Assembly (NCBI RefSeq): GCF_000720175.1 | Contig: NZ_JOIX01000051.1 | Location: forward strand, 1-53,097 | Length of the DNA stretch: 53,097 nt | Source: Streptomyces sp. NRRL S-337 | GTDB taxonomy: Bacteria > Actinomycetota > Actinomycetes > Streptomycetales > Streptomycetaceae | Reading direction: 5' to 3' | In this document: one piece after another, positions 28,720-37,908 of the stretch | How the letters are laid out: every line of letters starts with the position of its first letter | How positions within the stretch are numbered: position 1 is the stretch's first letter | The notes under the pieces: generated by a model | What the model was told of the DNA's origin: nothing | Database searches by the model: none | The model's input: the letters and a program-made list of their open reading frames with translations, nothing else | Position numbers and translations under genes: made by a program

Positions 28720-28899
28720 GTGCCCGACCGAGCGCTGCATGCGACCTCCACCACCGAACGCGGTTCCTTCTGCACGGCCCGCTGCGACTGCGGCTGGCGC
28801 GGGCCGGCCCGGCGCGCCCGCTCGCAGGCGCGGACGGACGCGGAGCGGCACCTGTCGGAGGCCGGCGACGGGCCCCGCCCCGGACACTCCGTGGAATGA
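28720..28899 (+). CDS. Small Cys-containing protein, probably from a leaderless mRNA
   Basis: A 59-residue basic protein with the core GSFCTARCDCGWRGPARRARSQARTDAERHL; the Cys pair pattern CxxxCxC suggests a metal-binding knuckle. TAGCGT (28707-28712) lies seven bases before the GTG at 28720, the spacing of a leaderless transcript. An in-frame TTG at 28669 would add 17 residues. Coding character (GC-rich third positions) supports a real gene. Function is unknown. Confidence 0.5.
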   Translation: MPDRALHATSTTERGSFCTARCDCGWRGPARRARSQARTDAERHLSEAGDGPRPGHSVE

Positions 28900-29045
28900 G
28901 GGAATCCGTTCCTGGAACCCCCAACGCCCCTCACGCATCTGCCTAGTGAGGGAAGCAACAGCGGTCCCGTGACAGCCCCGCGACGACCAGTCGGGCCACC
29001 GGCGGACGGGGCAGGACCGTTCGACATCGAGGGGGATCCAACCCA

Positions 29046-30653
29046 GTGAAGCGGCGCACACTCCTGCAGACCGGCGGCGGACTCGCGGCGACCTCGGTCG
29101 TCTGGGCCACCGGTTGCGACGACAAGAGCGGCGGGACGGGCGCGGCCTCCTCCTCCGCCACGGCCGGCTCCGACGCCGTGCAGACCAACGCGGCCTCCGC
29201 GCCCGCGCGGATCGCCGCCGGCCGGGCCACACCGGCGTCCTGGACGGCGCTCGGCAAGAGCCTGGACGGCAAGCTCGTCCGCGCCTCGGACGCCGCCTAC
29301 GCGGCCGCCCGGCGGCTCTACAACACCCGCTACGACGACCTGAGGCCGTCGGCGATCGCGTACGTCAAGCACCCGGCCGACGTCGCCGAATGCCTGGCGT
29401 TCGCCCGGCGGTACGGCACCCAGGTGGCGATCCGCAGCGGCGGCCACTCCTACGCGGGCTGGTCCAGCGGCAACGGCAAGCTCATCATCGACGTCTCGGC
29501 GCTCGCGAAGGTGGGCGCGCCCTCCGGCGGCGTGACCCGCATCGGCGCCGGCGCCAAGCTCATCGACGTCTACCAGGGCCTCGCGGCGCACGGCGTGACC
29601 ATACCCGGGGGCTCCTGCCCCACCGTCGGGATATCCGGGCTCACGCTCGGCGGCGGCCATGGCGTGGTCTCCCGGGCGTACGGGCTGACCTGCGACAGCC
29701 TGGTCGGCGCGACCGTCGTGACGGCGGACGGGAAGACCGTCGACTGCGACGCCAAGCAGCACGCCGACCTGTTCTGGGCGCTGCGCGGCGCCGGCAACGG
29801 CAACTTCGGCGTGGTCACCGAGCTGCGCTTCCGTACGCATCCGGCGCCGCGCGCGGTGATGGCGTACATGACCTGGCCGTGGGCCAAGGCGGCGAAGGTG
29901 GTCGCGTCCTGGCAGAAGTGGGGGCCGGTGCAGGCGGACGAGATATGGTCCGCCTGCCATCTCGACGCCCGCCCCGGCGGCACCCCGGCGGTGTCGGTGG
30001 CGGCGTTCTCCCTGGGCACGTACGGCGACCTGAAGAACGCCGTGGACCGGCTCGCCGACCAGGCGGGCGGCCCCGGCCCGGCGTCCACCGTGCACCTGAC
30101 CCCGATCGGCTATCTGGACGCCATGGAGACCTACGCGGGCTGCTCGTCGAAGACCTCCGCGCAGTGCCACATGCCGGGTTCGCTGCCCGGGCACACCGGC
30201 AGCGGCCAGTTGGGCCGCGAGACCTACGCCGCCCGCTCGCACTTCTTCGACCGTTCGCTGTCGGCGACCGGCATCCGGACCCTGATGGACCAGATCGAGC
30301 GCGGCGGCCGCAAGGGCGTCGCCGGGAACGTGGCGCTGACCGCGCTGGGCGGGGCGATCAACCGCGTGGGCCGCACCGACACCGCGTTCGTGCACCGCGG
30401 ATCGCGGTTCCTGGCCCAGTACTTGACGTCCTGGCCGGCGAGCGGCTCGCCCGGCACCCGCACAGCGTGGCTGGATTCCTTCCATGCCGCGATGCACCGG
30501 TACTCCTCGGGCGCCGCGTACCAGAACTACACCGACCCGAACCTGACCGACTGGAAGACCGCCTACTACGGGGCGGCCGCCGGACGGCTCGCCCAGGTCA
30601 AGAAGACCTACGACCCGCAGCGGCTGTTCAGCACCTTCCCGCAGGCGCTCTGA
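29046..30653 (+). CDS. Secreted FAD-linked oxidase, berberine-bridge-enzyme type
   Basis: A 535-residue oxidoreductase. The N-terminus has twin arginines (Arg3-Arg4), a hydrophobic stretch and the lipobox-like ATGC (Cys24), so it is probably a Tat-exported lipoprotein. The FAD_binding_4 domain holds both bicovalent FAD residues: His134 (RSGGHSYAGW) and Cys191 (GGSCPTVG). LGGGHGVVSRAYGLTCDSL and FWALRGAGNGNFGVVTE are typical, and the C-terminal BBE domain (YQNYTDPNLTDWKTAYYG...YDPQRLF) completes the fold. Relatives oxidise sugars, alcohols or alkaloid precursors. GAGGGGG precedes the GTG. Confidence 0.93.
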   Translation: MKRRTLLQTGGGLAATSVVWATGCDDKSGGTGAASSSATAGSDAVQTNAASAPARIAAGRATPASWTALGKSLDGKLVRASDAAYAAARRLYNTRYDDLRPSAIAYVKHPADVAECLAFARRYGTQVAIRSGGHSYAGWSSGNGKLIIDVSALAKVGAPSGGVTRIGAGAKLIDVYQGLAAHGVTIPGGSCPTVGISGLTLGGGHGVVSRAYGLTCDSLVGATVVTADGKTVDCDAKQHADLFWALRGAGNGNFGVVTELRFRTHPAPRAVMAYMTWPWAKAAKVVASWQKWGPVQADEIWSACHLDARPGGTPAVSVAAFSLGTYGDLKNAVDRLADQAGGPGPASTVHLTPIGYLDAMETYAGCSSKTSAQCHMPGSLPGHTGSGQLGRETYAARSHFFDRSLSATGIRTLMDQIERGGRKGVAGNVALTALGGAINRVGRTDTAFVHRGSRFLAQYLTSWPASGSPGTRTAWLDSFHAAMHRYSSGAAYQNYTDPNLTDWKTAYYGAAAGRLAQVKKTYDPQRLFSTFPQAL

Positions 30654-30671
30654 TCCCGCCGGCGGACATGG

Positions 30672-30707
30672 GGACGGCCCGGCCCCCGCACGGGGTCCGG
30701 GCCGTCC
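30672..30707. terminator. Stem-loop terminator after the oxidase gene
   Basis: An 11-bp perfect stem, GGACGGCCCGG (30672-30682) with CCGGGCCGTCC (30697-30707), and a 14-base loop that is itself G/C-rich. It lies between the convergent oxidase and PAP2 genes and could end both transcripts. Confidence 0.85.
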
Positions 30708-30760
30708 TCATCCGCCAGGTCTTCGTTCCCCCGAGGGGAGCCGGGCCGGTGGGCCGTCCG

Positions 30761-31486
30761 TCAGGCCGCCAGATCCTTGTCCCGCTCCTTGGGGCCGCGC
30801 GGCAGCGCCGGCCCGGTGGCGACCACCCGGCTGCCCTCGCCGTCCTGCCCCGGACGGCCGTCCACCGGCACCCCGGACGCCCGGACCAGCCAGAACACCT
30901 TCGAGCGGCCGATCGCGGTGGTCAGCGGCACCAGCAGCGCCTGGGCGAGCGGCGCGAGCAGCAGGGCGACGGCGGTGCCCAGCGCGAAGCCGCCGATCAC
31001 GTCGGTCGGGTAGTGAACGCCCATGTAGACGCGGCAGAAGCCCTCCGCGAGCGCCAGGGCGATGCCGATCAGGCCGTAGGTGCGGTGCGCGATGAACAGT
31101 CCGACGCCGACCGCCATGGTCAGCGTGGCGTGGTCGCTGACGAACGAGAAGTCGCTCTTGCCGGGGATCAGCACCGCCAGTCCGGCGTGGTCCTTGAACG
31201 GCCGGGGCCGCTCGACGAACTCGCGGATCGGGATGTTGGCCAGCAGCGCGATGCCGGCCGCCAGCGGGGCCCACACCAGGCCGGCGACGGCGCCGGCGGC
31301 GCCCGGCCGGCGGCGCGCGGACCACCAGGCGATGAGGCACAGCACCGCGAGGGCGGCGATGATGCCGTACTCGCCGATGTACTCCATGGCCTGGTTGACC
31401 CAGTGGGGCGCGTCCTTCGCGAGGCCGTTGATGCCGTCGAGCACGTCGACGTCGGGGTTCGGCCCCTCGAATGCGAGTCCAGCCAT
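30761..31486 (-). CDS. PAP2-family membrane phosphatase
   Basis: A 241-residue membrane protein with about five membrane segments. The three PAP2 motifs are recognisable in divergent form: REFVERPRPF (motif 1), SFVSDHAT (motif 2, with Val-Ser-Asp-His in place of PSGH) and CRVYMGVHYPTDVIGG (motif 3). Family members hydrolyse undecaprenyl pyrophosphate or lipid phosphates. A charged C-terminal tail of about 45 residues is cytoplasmic. It lies beside the T4SS-like locus, 204 bp from the SLT/NlpC gene. Confidence 0.9.
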   Translation of the reverse strand: MAGLAFEGPNPDVDVLDGINGLAKDAPHWVNQAMEYIGEYGIIAALAVLCLIAWWSARRRPGAAGAVAGLVWAPLAAGIALLANIPIREFVERPRPFKDHAGLAVLIPGKSDFSFVSDHATLTMAVGVGLFIAHRTYGLIGIALALAEGFCRVYMGVHYPTDVIGGFALGTAVALLLAPLAQALLVPLTTAIGRSKVFWLVRASGVPVDGRPGQDGEGSRVVATGPALPRGPKERDKDLAA

Positions 31487-31690
31487 CTACCGCGGCCCCT
31501 TATCTTTCGCGCGCGCGTGCGCCGTCCGTGTGCTGCCAACCCCCGTGGTCGTCGAGCGGGTGCTGCTGCGAGCTGCTACGTCCCCACGCCTAGGAAACGT
31601 GATGACCGCCCCGGTCGTTCCACTCTCCACCGGATGATCACCAGGACGTTATCGAAGCTTGACTCATCACTGCAGTTCAGGGCCCTATGT

Positions 31691-32710
31691 TCACGCAGCG
31701 TTCGCAGCGGGGAGCGCTTTTGCGCCATCCGAGGTGACGCGGGTCGCCCCGATGTAGTCCGGTGTGTCGATCTTGTCGAACCGGATCACTGCCCCGGTGT
31801 ACGGCGCGTTGATCATGTACCCGCCACCGACGTAGAGACCCACGTGGTGGATCGAGCGCGGGTCGTTCAGGTCGTACGCGAAGAACACCAGGTCCCCCGG
31901 GAGCAGCTCGCTGCGCTTGGGGTGGGGCCCGGCGTTCCACTGGTCGTTCGCCACCCGGGGCAGCTCGATTCCCACCGAGTGGTACGCGGCCTGGGTCAGC
32001 CCGGAGCAGTCGAACCGCCCGCCCTGCGCGGCCGTGCCGGTCCCGCCCCACAGATACGGCGTACCGAGCTTGTCCTGGGCGTAGTAGATGGCCCCGGCGG
32101 CCTGCCGGGACGGCGCCACCGGCCCGCGCGGCGCCTCGAAGCTCTTGGCCAGGGTCGTGATGGTCTTCACGTAGTTCTGGGTCTCGCGGTACGGCGGGAC
32201 GCCGTTGTACTGGATGACGCGGTACGCACCGGCGTTGTAGGCGGCGAGCATGTTGTGCGTGGCGTCGCCCGGCGCCTTCTTCACGTAACTGGCCAGCTCG
32301 CAGTCGTACGAGGCGGCCGACGGGATGGCGTCCTCCGGATCCCAGACGTCCTTCTTCCCGTCACCGTTGCCGTCGATCCCGTGCGTCTGCCAGGTGCCCG
32401 GGATGAACTGCGCCATGCCCTGCGCGGCCGCCGGGCTCTGCGCCTTCGGGTTCCACCCGCTCTCCTGGTAGAGCTGCGCCGCCAGCAGCGCGGGGCTTAT
32501 GGCCGGGCAGAGCGTGCCCCACTTCTGCACCAGGTCCTGGTACGCGGCCGGCACCGCGCCCTTGGCCAGCCCGAGCGCCCGCCCGCCGACCCCGGCCAGC
32601 CCGGCCGCCGCCACGTACGTACCGATCACGAGCAGCCCGAGCAGGAGCACCAGCCCCGTCCCGAGCCCACCGGCCACCCAGAATTTCCGCACCCTCCAAC
32701 CCTCCCCCAT
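31691..32710 (-). CDS. Membrane-anchored lytic transglycosylase + NlpC/P60 hydrolase (VirB1/TcpG-like)
   Basis: A 339-residue bifunctional cell-wall hydrolase. A single N-terminal membrane anchor (about residues 9-40) is followed by an SLT domain with the catalytic Glu in YQESGWNPKAQSP and GMAQFIPGTWQ, then a C40 NlpC/P60 domain with Cys in GGRFDCSGLTQ, His in HHVGLYVGGG and the terminal polar residue region. Such two-domain enzymes open peptidoglycan for Gram-positive type IV secretion machines. It is divergent from the T4SS-like operon. Confidence 0.9.
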   Translation of the reverse strand: MGEGWRVRKFWVAGGLGTGLVLLLGLLVIGTYVAAAGLAGVGGRALGLAKGAVPAAYQDLVQKWGTLCPAISPALLAAQLYQESGWNPKAQSPAAAQGMAQFIPGTWQTHGIDGNGDGKKDVWDPEDAIPSAASYDCELASYVKKAPGDATHNMLAAYNAGAYRVIQYNGVPPYRETQNYVKTITTLAKSFEAPRGPVAPSRQAAGAIYYAQDKLGTPYLWGGTGTAAQGGRFDCSGLTQAAYHSVGIELPRVANDQWNAGPHPKRSELLPGDLVFFAYDLNDPRSIHHVGLYVGGGYMINAPYTGAVIRFDKIDTPDYIGATRVTSDGAKALPAANAA

Positions 32711-32884
32711 TCAGGCGTGGTTCACTGCCCTTTTCCGGCCGTGCGCCGCGCGTCGCGCGTCACACCGGCGGCGCAGGGGGCGCGCCGCCGGGACGCGATC
32801 CCGCTCACATCCGCCCCTCGCGGCGCCCGGCGCACCGCCGGATGAGCGACACTGCACAGGACGCCCCGAACCAGGACGAGAGCC

Positions 32885-33007
32885 ATGGACCCGAACAATC
32901 AGCAGCAGATGAACCGTCACCTGTGGTGGCGGGTGGCGTACTTCCTCTTCGCGATCCACCTGGTGGCCCTCGTGATGGTCTTCGCCATGACCCACGCGCC
33001 GAAGTAG
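32885..33007 (+). CDS. Tiny single-pass membrane protein (DUF6126-like)
   Basis: A 40-residue protein: a polar N-terminus (MDPNNQQQMNRHLWWR), one membrane segment (VAYFLFAIHLVALVMVFAM) and a short THAPK tail. Similar micro-proteins occur widely in Streptomyces (DUF6126-like, from memory). It sits alone between the SLT/NlpC gene and the T4SS-like operon. No strong Shine-Dalgarno sequence is seen (GACGAGAG upstream). The gap to the next gene (33008-33256) shows nothing else recognisable. Confidence 0.65.
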   Translation: MDPNNQQQMNRHLWWRVAYFLFAIHLVALVMVFAMTHAPK

Positions 33008-33256
33008 CCGTCCGCGCACCTCCCCGCCGCACCGATGATCATTGCTCGCGGTTATCGCCCGTGATACACACAGTGAGAACCGTCGGCTCAATGGGTGGCC
33101 CGCACCCGCACGTACACGCCACCCCCATGGGATCCGTCGAAGAAAGGCGTCAAGTCGACTTCTGACGGCGTCTTTGTCAGCGAAGATAGAGGGCGAAGAG
33201 AGCGGCCGACCTGCGCCGGCCGGCGCAGCGGCACCAGCAACGACCCATAAGGGGCG

Positions 33257-33595
33257 GTGAGTTCACACATGGCGCAGATGTCACACATGGTCCTTGCAGC
33301 CGAAAAGGGCGACATCACCACCATCATCGGCGGAATCGCCCCGGACTGGGGCCCGTTCGGAAGCCTGGGCAACGAGGCCCGCGTGATGGTCGAAGTGGTC
33401 ATGGCGGTGGCGATCCTGCTGTGCCTCGGCATCGCGATCTGGGGCGCCGCCAAACAGCGCATCGGCGCCACCGCGCTGCGCGACACCTTCAGCGCCGAAC
33501 AGGGCAAGGGCCTGATCGTGGCCGGCCTGACCGGCGTCTTCATCATCGGCTCCCTGGGGACGCTGTTCACCATCGTGTACGGGATGGCGGTGTAG
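33257..33595 (+). CDS. Two-helix VirB2/TrbC-sized membrane protein
   Basis: A 112-residue protein with two hydrophobic helices (about residues 42-63 and 86-110) joined by a polar loop (AAKQRIGATALRDTFSAEQGKG), the size and topology of VirB2/TrbC pilin subunits. No signal-peptidase site is obvious. It heads the plus-strand T4SS-like genes. The GTG at 33257 is preceded closely by AAGGGG; ATG 33269, with GGTGAG upstream, is an alternative. The pilin assignment is from topology and context only. Confidence 0.7.
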   Translation: MSSHMAQMSHMVLAAEKGDITTIIGGIAPDWGPFGSLGNEARVMVEVVMAVAILLCLGIAIWGAAKQRIGATALRDTFSAEQGKGLIVAGLTGVFIIGSLGTLFTIVYGMAV

Positions 33596-34144
33596 GGCGC
33601 CGGCGGCGAGAGCCGGGGGGCAGGGCGAGGTCCGGGGCTGGAGCGGTTCGGACCGCCACGCCCGGGCGCAGCCGGGCAGGCGTCCGTCCCCACGCCGCCC
33701 CCCTGCGCCCCCGCCCGTCCTCTCTCCGCCGCCCCGTGCCCCCGCCCGCTTCCACCCGGCCGTACCTCCCCTGCGAAGGCCACCTGTGAAGTCCCCATGC
33801 TGACGCCCACTCACCCCGGCCCGCCGGGCCCGTCGCGCACCCTTCGCACCCCCGCGACCAGCGGGCCGATTGGGCTGCCCGCCGGACGGGGACAGGTGGA
33901 TCCGGGGGAAGGAAGGCCCGAAAAGGCGCAAGAGGGCGACGGCCGACGCGGAGCGAGGCGATGAGCACAAATAACCCACAGTCCCCCATTCGCCTCCGCG
34001 GCACCGCATCTGAGGAATCGTCACCGTGAGATGTACTCGTATCCCCGCACCCGAGCTGCCGCCCGCGCAGCTACGGTCATATGAGGGCGGCACAACGACG
34101 GCACGGACGGCGACCGCGGTAGAGGCAGAGGGGGCACAGGGGCG
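33596..34144 (+). other. 549-bp gap inside the T4SS-like locus
   Basis: No gene that I can support. The first half is C-rich low-complexity DNA; 33790-34030 contains two short overlapping frames (55 and 22 codons) without recognisable features. AT content rises around 33960-34090, and TACGGT (34073-34078) within the sequence GCTACGGTCATATGAG is a candidate -10 box for the downstream operon starting at 34145. The gap suggests that the pilin-like gene and the downstream genes are transcribed separately. Confidence 0.5.
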
Positions 34145-35005
34145 ATGAGTCTCAGCGACGACGGAGGCTACGGCGGCGACGGCCACCACGGCCCCGAGAC
34201 GGGCCAGACCCGCACCAGACTTCCCGACAGCGGCGGCGACCCCTACGGCCCGGGGCGCCGGCCCCGCAGCGGGCTGTCCAGCCGCAACCTCATCACGGTC
34301 GTCGGCGTGATCGTCCTGCTCCTCGCGGCCATCGCCTTCGCCAACCGCGGCGGCAGCACCAGCACCGACTCCGACACCTCCGGCGACTCCCCCAAGAACG
34401 CCCCCGGCCCCGCCCGCCCCACCACCCCCACCGGCACCAAGCCCGTCACCACGAAGAACGGCGGCATCGCCTCGGGCTTCCCCAAGACGGAACAGGGGGC
34501 GCAGTCGGCGGCGGCGAATTATGTGGTGGCGTTGAGCAGTGACGGAATGTATGCGTCGGGCCGGCGCGATGTGATCGTCGATGCCGTCTACACCCCCGCC
34601 GCTGCCAAGGCGCGCAAGGACAGCCTGCGCAAGGTCTACACGGACCCGAAGTTCCTCGGCCGGATCGGGCTCAAGGCGAACGGCACCGCGCCGGACGGGG
34701 CGACCTTCGTCTCCCGGGCGAACCCGGTCGGTACGAAGACGGAGAAGTTCAAGGACAGCACCGCCGAGGTCGCGGTCTGGTACTCCCTCCTGTTCGGCAT
34801 CGCCGGGCAGGGGTCCCAGAATCCGGTCGCGGAGAGCTGGTACACGTCCACGATGCAGCTCCAGTGGGTGAACGGCGACTGGAAGGTCGCCGGTTTCACG
34901 CAGAAGGACGGGCCGGCTCCGGTCGGTGGCGACCAGACCGCCTCGACGGCCAAGGACATGTCCAAGGCGGTCCAAGGGTTCGGAGGGCTCACCTATGCGA
35001 GGTAA
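34145..35005 (+). CDS. TcpC/VirB8-like conjugation-type membrane protein
   Basis: A 286-residue bitopic protein: a Gly/Asp-rich cytoplasmic N-terminus, one membrane segment (about residues 49-66, NLITVVGVIVLLLAAIAFA), a Ser/Thr/Pro linker and an extracytoplasmic alpha/beta domain (residues 110-260) containing EVAVWYSLLFGI and YTSTMQLQWVNGDWKVAGFTQ, which looks NTF2-like as in VirB8/TcpC. It probably forms part of the trans-envelope core. Its 3-prime end overlaps the next gene by 11 bases. Confidence 0.7.
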   Translation: MSLSDDGGYGGDGHHGPETGQTRTRLPDSGGDPYGPGRRPRSGLSSRNLITVVGVIVLLLAAIAFANRGGSTSTDSDTSGDSPKNAPGPARPTTPTGTKPVTTKNGGIASGFPKTEQGAQSAAANYVVALSSDGMYASGRRDVIVDAVYTPAAAKARKDSLRKVYTDPKFLGRIGLKANGTAPDGATFVSRANPVGTKTEKFKDSTAEVAVWYSLLFGIAGQGSQNPVAESWYTSTMQLQWVNGDWKVAGFTQKDGPAPVGGDQTASTAKDMSKAVQGFGGLTYAR

Positions 35006-36323
35006 CAACCGACGCCGGGCTCTCGCGGTCACCTCGGCGCTGACCGGCCTTCAGGTCGCCCTGGTGCTCCTCTCCGCCCGGGCGTTCGCGGCTCCTTCGC
35101 CCAAACCCAGCGAAGGCGCCTGCGATCTGCTCGCGGACAAGGCCAAGGAGCTCTGCGAGCAGCGCTCGGGCGGCAGCAAGACACCGGACCCGGGGGGCGG
35201 TGGCCTCACCGACTCCAACCCCCTCGACCCCCTCGAATCCCTGGCCAAAGGCTGTGCCAAAGCCGCCGCCTGGATCGTGAACAAGCTGTCCGATGCCGTG
35301 ACCGCCACCTCGCAGGTGGACTTCACGAACGCGGCGTTCCTGCGGCAGTACGCCGTGGTGTTCGCCGCGTCCACCGTGCTCACGCTCGTGCTGTGGCTGC
35401 TCGCCGTGGCCAAGCGGGCGGTGCGCGGGGTGCGGCTGACGGAGGCGATCAGTGAGGCGGTCGGGTTCCTGTGGCTGACCGTGCTGGCGTCGGCGTTCAC
35501 GCCGCTGATCCTGTACACCGTCGTGTCGGCGACGGACGGGGTCACCGCGATCATCGCGAAGGGGACGGGCGCGCAGACCGACACCTTCTTCGGGTCGTTC
35601 TCGCAGGCGCTCACCAAGGGCACCGACATCGGCGGCGGGCCGATCATGCTGATCGTGGTCAGCCTGGTCTCCGTGCTGGCCGCCGGTGTGCTGTGGCTGG
35701 AGCTGGTGATCCGGGCCGCGCTGCTGTACGTCGGGGCGCTGCTCGGGACGGTGGTGTACGCCGGGCTGGTCGACAAGAACATGTGGGGGCACGTGCGCCG
35801 CTGGGCGGGCATCATGATCGCGGTGATCATGGTGAAGCCGGTGATCGTGATCGTGCTGGGCATCGCCGGGGCGCTCTCCGGCGACAAGGGCCCGAACGCC
35901 ATCTCCGCGGTGGTGTCCGGCCTCGCCATCATCCTGCTGGCGATCTTCGCGAGCGCGGTGATCTACCGGTTCGTCCCCGGGTTCGGCGACGAGATCGCCG
36001 CCTCGCGGAACAACCGGATGAGCCGGGGTGCGGAGAACGCCGCCGCCGCCGTGCTCAGCTCCCCCGCCGCGCTGGTCTCGCAGGGCATCAAGACGCACAG
36101 CACCCGCCGCTCCGGCGGGGACGGCGGCGGCCAGCCGCAGGGCGCGCAGGGCGGCCAGTCCCGGCCGGCCGACGCGGTCTCCGGCGGCGTCGCCGCGCAC
36201 AGCTCCCGCACCGGCGGCGGCCGCGGCCCGTCCCCCGCCGCCCCCGCTCCCCGTACGAATCCCGGCCCCGGCCCGAGCAGCAGCGCCCGCACCGGCAAGA
36301 CAGCAGGAGGTGACGGGCGTTGA
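34995..36323 (+). CDS. VirB6/TrbL-like polytopic membrane protein
   Basis: A 442-residue protein with an N-terminal signal-like helix, a Cys-containing extracytoplasmic segment (residues 35-100), about six membrane helices (residues 115-340, including YAVVFAASTVLTLVLWLLAVAKR and GIMIAVIMVKPVIVIVLGIAGALSG), and a long Gly/Ser/Pro/Arg-rich cytoplasmic tail. The arrangement and the position upstream of the VirB3/VirB4-like genes match VirB6/TrbL channel proteins. The start overlaps the previous gene, and the stop overlaps the next start (TTGA). Confidence 0.78.
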   Translation: MRGNNRRRALAVTSALTGLQVALVLLSARAFAAPSPKPSEGACDLLADKAKELCEQRSGGSKTPDPGGGGLTDSNPLDPLESLAKGCAKAAAWIVNKLSDAVTATSQVDFTNAAFLRQYAVVFAASTVLTLVLWLLAVAKRAVRGVRLTEAISEAVGFLWLTVLASAFTPLILYTVVSATDGVTAIIAKGTGAQTDTFFGSFSQALTKGTDIGGGPIMLIVVSLVSVLAAGVLWLELVIRAALLYVGALLGTVVYAGLVDKNMWGHVRRWAGIMIAVIMVKPVIVIVLGIAGALSGDKGPNAISAVVSGLAIILLAIFASAVIYRFVPGFGDEIAASRNNRMSRGAENAAAAVLSSPAALVSQGIKTHSTRRSGGDGGGQPQGAQGGQSRPADAVSGGVAAHSSRTGGGRGPSPAAPAPRTNPGPGPSSSARTGKTAGGDGR

Positions 36324-37885
36324 GCACCCAGTCCCACCCGGTCACGCCCCGCCGTACGTATCTGATCGGCCGCGCCCGGCCGAACGCGATCGTCGGCAAG
36401 AACCGCGAGACCGGCGAGATCGCGCTGATCATCGCGGGCGCGTTCCTCGGCATGATGTGCGGGCTGCTGGTCCCGAGTCTCCCGCTGCGGATCGTCTCCC
36501 TCACCGGCTTCCCGATGCTGGGCCTGGCCGCCGTCTACGTCCCGTACAAGGGCCGTACGTTCTACCGGTGGTTCGAGATCCGGCGCAGTTTCCGGCGCAC
36601 GGTCCGCAAGGGCGGCGCGGTCTACCGCTCCGGCGCGGCGGAGGCCGGCACCCGGCTGGACGGCCGCGAGGTGGAGATCGGCCCGCCGCCCGGCATCGGC
36701 CGGATCAACTGGCTCAGCGCGCCGTTCGGCCCGGACGAGATCGCGGTGCTGCTGCACGCCGACCGGCGCACGGTGACCGCCGCGATCGAGATCGAGGGCC
36801 CGGGCGTCGGGCTGCGGGACAGCGAGGACCAGGAGGCGCTGGTCGACCGGTTCGGGACGCTGCTGAAGCACGTGGCCAACGGCGACGGCTTCGTGACCCG
36901 GCTGCAGATGCTGGCGCGTACCCTCCCGGCCGACCCGGACGCGCACGCCAAGGACGTCGCCCAGCGGGGCGACCGGAATTCCCCGCAGTGGCTGCGGGAC
37001 TCCTACGACCAGCTGCAGTCGATGGTGTCGACGAGCAGTGAGCAGCACCGCGCGTACCTCGTCGCCTGTATGCACTACACCCGTGAGCTGGCCTCCGAGG
37101 CGCACACCATGGCGCGGGCCGCCCGGATGCACCAGGGCGGGCTGCTGCGCAAGAAGCTCGACCGGGACGCCGGACTCGCGGTGGTGATGGCCCGTGAACT
37201 GACCGACATCTGCGCCCGGCTCGCCGAGGCCGACATCCGGGTCCGCCAGCCGCTCGGCCAGGCCCGGCTGGCGTCGCTGGTGCACTCGATGTACGACCCG
37301 GACCACCCCATCGACCACATCCAGGCGATGAGCAAGCGCAACGCCTGGCCGGCCGAGCTCGACGCGATGGAGCCGACGTACCTGCAGGCGAAGACCCGGG
37401 AGTCGTCGACCCGGGCGCCCTGGTGCCATGCCACCGCCTGGATCAAGGAGTGGCCGCTGACCCCGGTGGGCGTCAACTTCCTCGCGCCGCTGCTGGTCCA
37501 CACCCCGGACGTGATCCGTACGGTCGCGGTCTGCATGGACCTGGAGCCCACCGAGGTCGCCATCGAGCGGATGCTGACGGAGAAGACCAACGACGACGCG
37601 GAGGCGAGCCGCGCGGCGAAGATGAACCGGGTCGTCGACCCGCGCGACGTCGCCCACCACGGCCGCGTCGACCAGCGCGGCGAGGACCTGGCGTCCGGCG
37701 CGGCCGGCGTCAACCTCGTCGGCTACCTCACCGTCTCGTCCCGGTCACCGGAGGCGCTGGCCCGGGACAAGCGGACCATCCGGGCCTCGGCCGGCAAGTC
37801 GTACCTCAAGCTGGAGTGGTGCGACCGGGAGCACCACCGGGCGTTCGTCAACACCCTGCCGTTCGCGACCGGGATCCGCCGCTAA
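36320..37885 (+). CDS. SCO6880-family protein (T4SS-associated)
   Basis: A 521-residue protein. Two membrane helices lie near the N-terminus (IALIIAGAFLGMMCGLLVP and IVSLTGFPMLGLAAVYVPY), like VirB3/PrgI, followed by a large cytoplasmic region resembling the N-terminal part of VirB4 without an ATPase domain. The VirB4 ATPase domain is encoded by the next gene, so the pair together may equal one PrgI-VirB4 unit. The TTG start has AGGAGG nine bases upstream and overlaps the preceding stop. Function is inferred from context. Confidence 0.85.
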   Translation: MSTQSHPVTPRRTYLIGRARPNAIVGKNRETGEIALIIAGAFLGMMCGLLVPSLPLRIVSLTGFPMLGLAAVYVPYKGRTFYRWFEIRRSFRRTVRKGGAVYRSGAAEAGTRLDGREVEIGPPPGIGRINWLSAPFGPDEIAVLLHADRRTVTAAIEIEGPGVGLRDSEDQEALVDRFGTLLKHVANGDGFVTRLQMLARTLPADPDAHAKDVAQRGDRNSPQWLRDSYDQLQSMVSTSSEQHRAYLVACMHYTRELASEAHTMARAARMHQGGLLRKKLDRDAGLAVVMARELTDICARLAEADIRVRQPLGQARLASLVHSMYDPDHPIDHIQAMSKRNAWPAELDAMEPTYLQAKTRESSTRAPWCHATAWIKEWPLTPVGVNFLAPLLVHTPDVIRTVAVCMDLEPTEVAIERMLTEKTNDDAEASRAAKMNRVVDPRDVAHHGRVDQRGEDLASGAAGVNLVGYLTVSSRSPEALARDKRTIRASAGKSYLKLEWCDREHHRAFVNTLPFATGIRR

Positions 37886-37908
37886 AGCCGCTGGGAGGCG
37901 CGTACGTC

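Noticed and set aside
33797..34029. Two short overlapping frames (55 and 22 codons, joined by ATGA) in the gap of the T4SS-like locus
   Set aside because: Residue composition is low-complexity Pro/Gly/Arg, there is no clear ribosome-binding site, and no recognisable motif.
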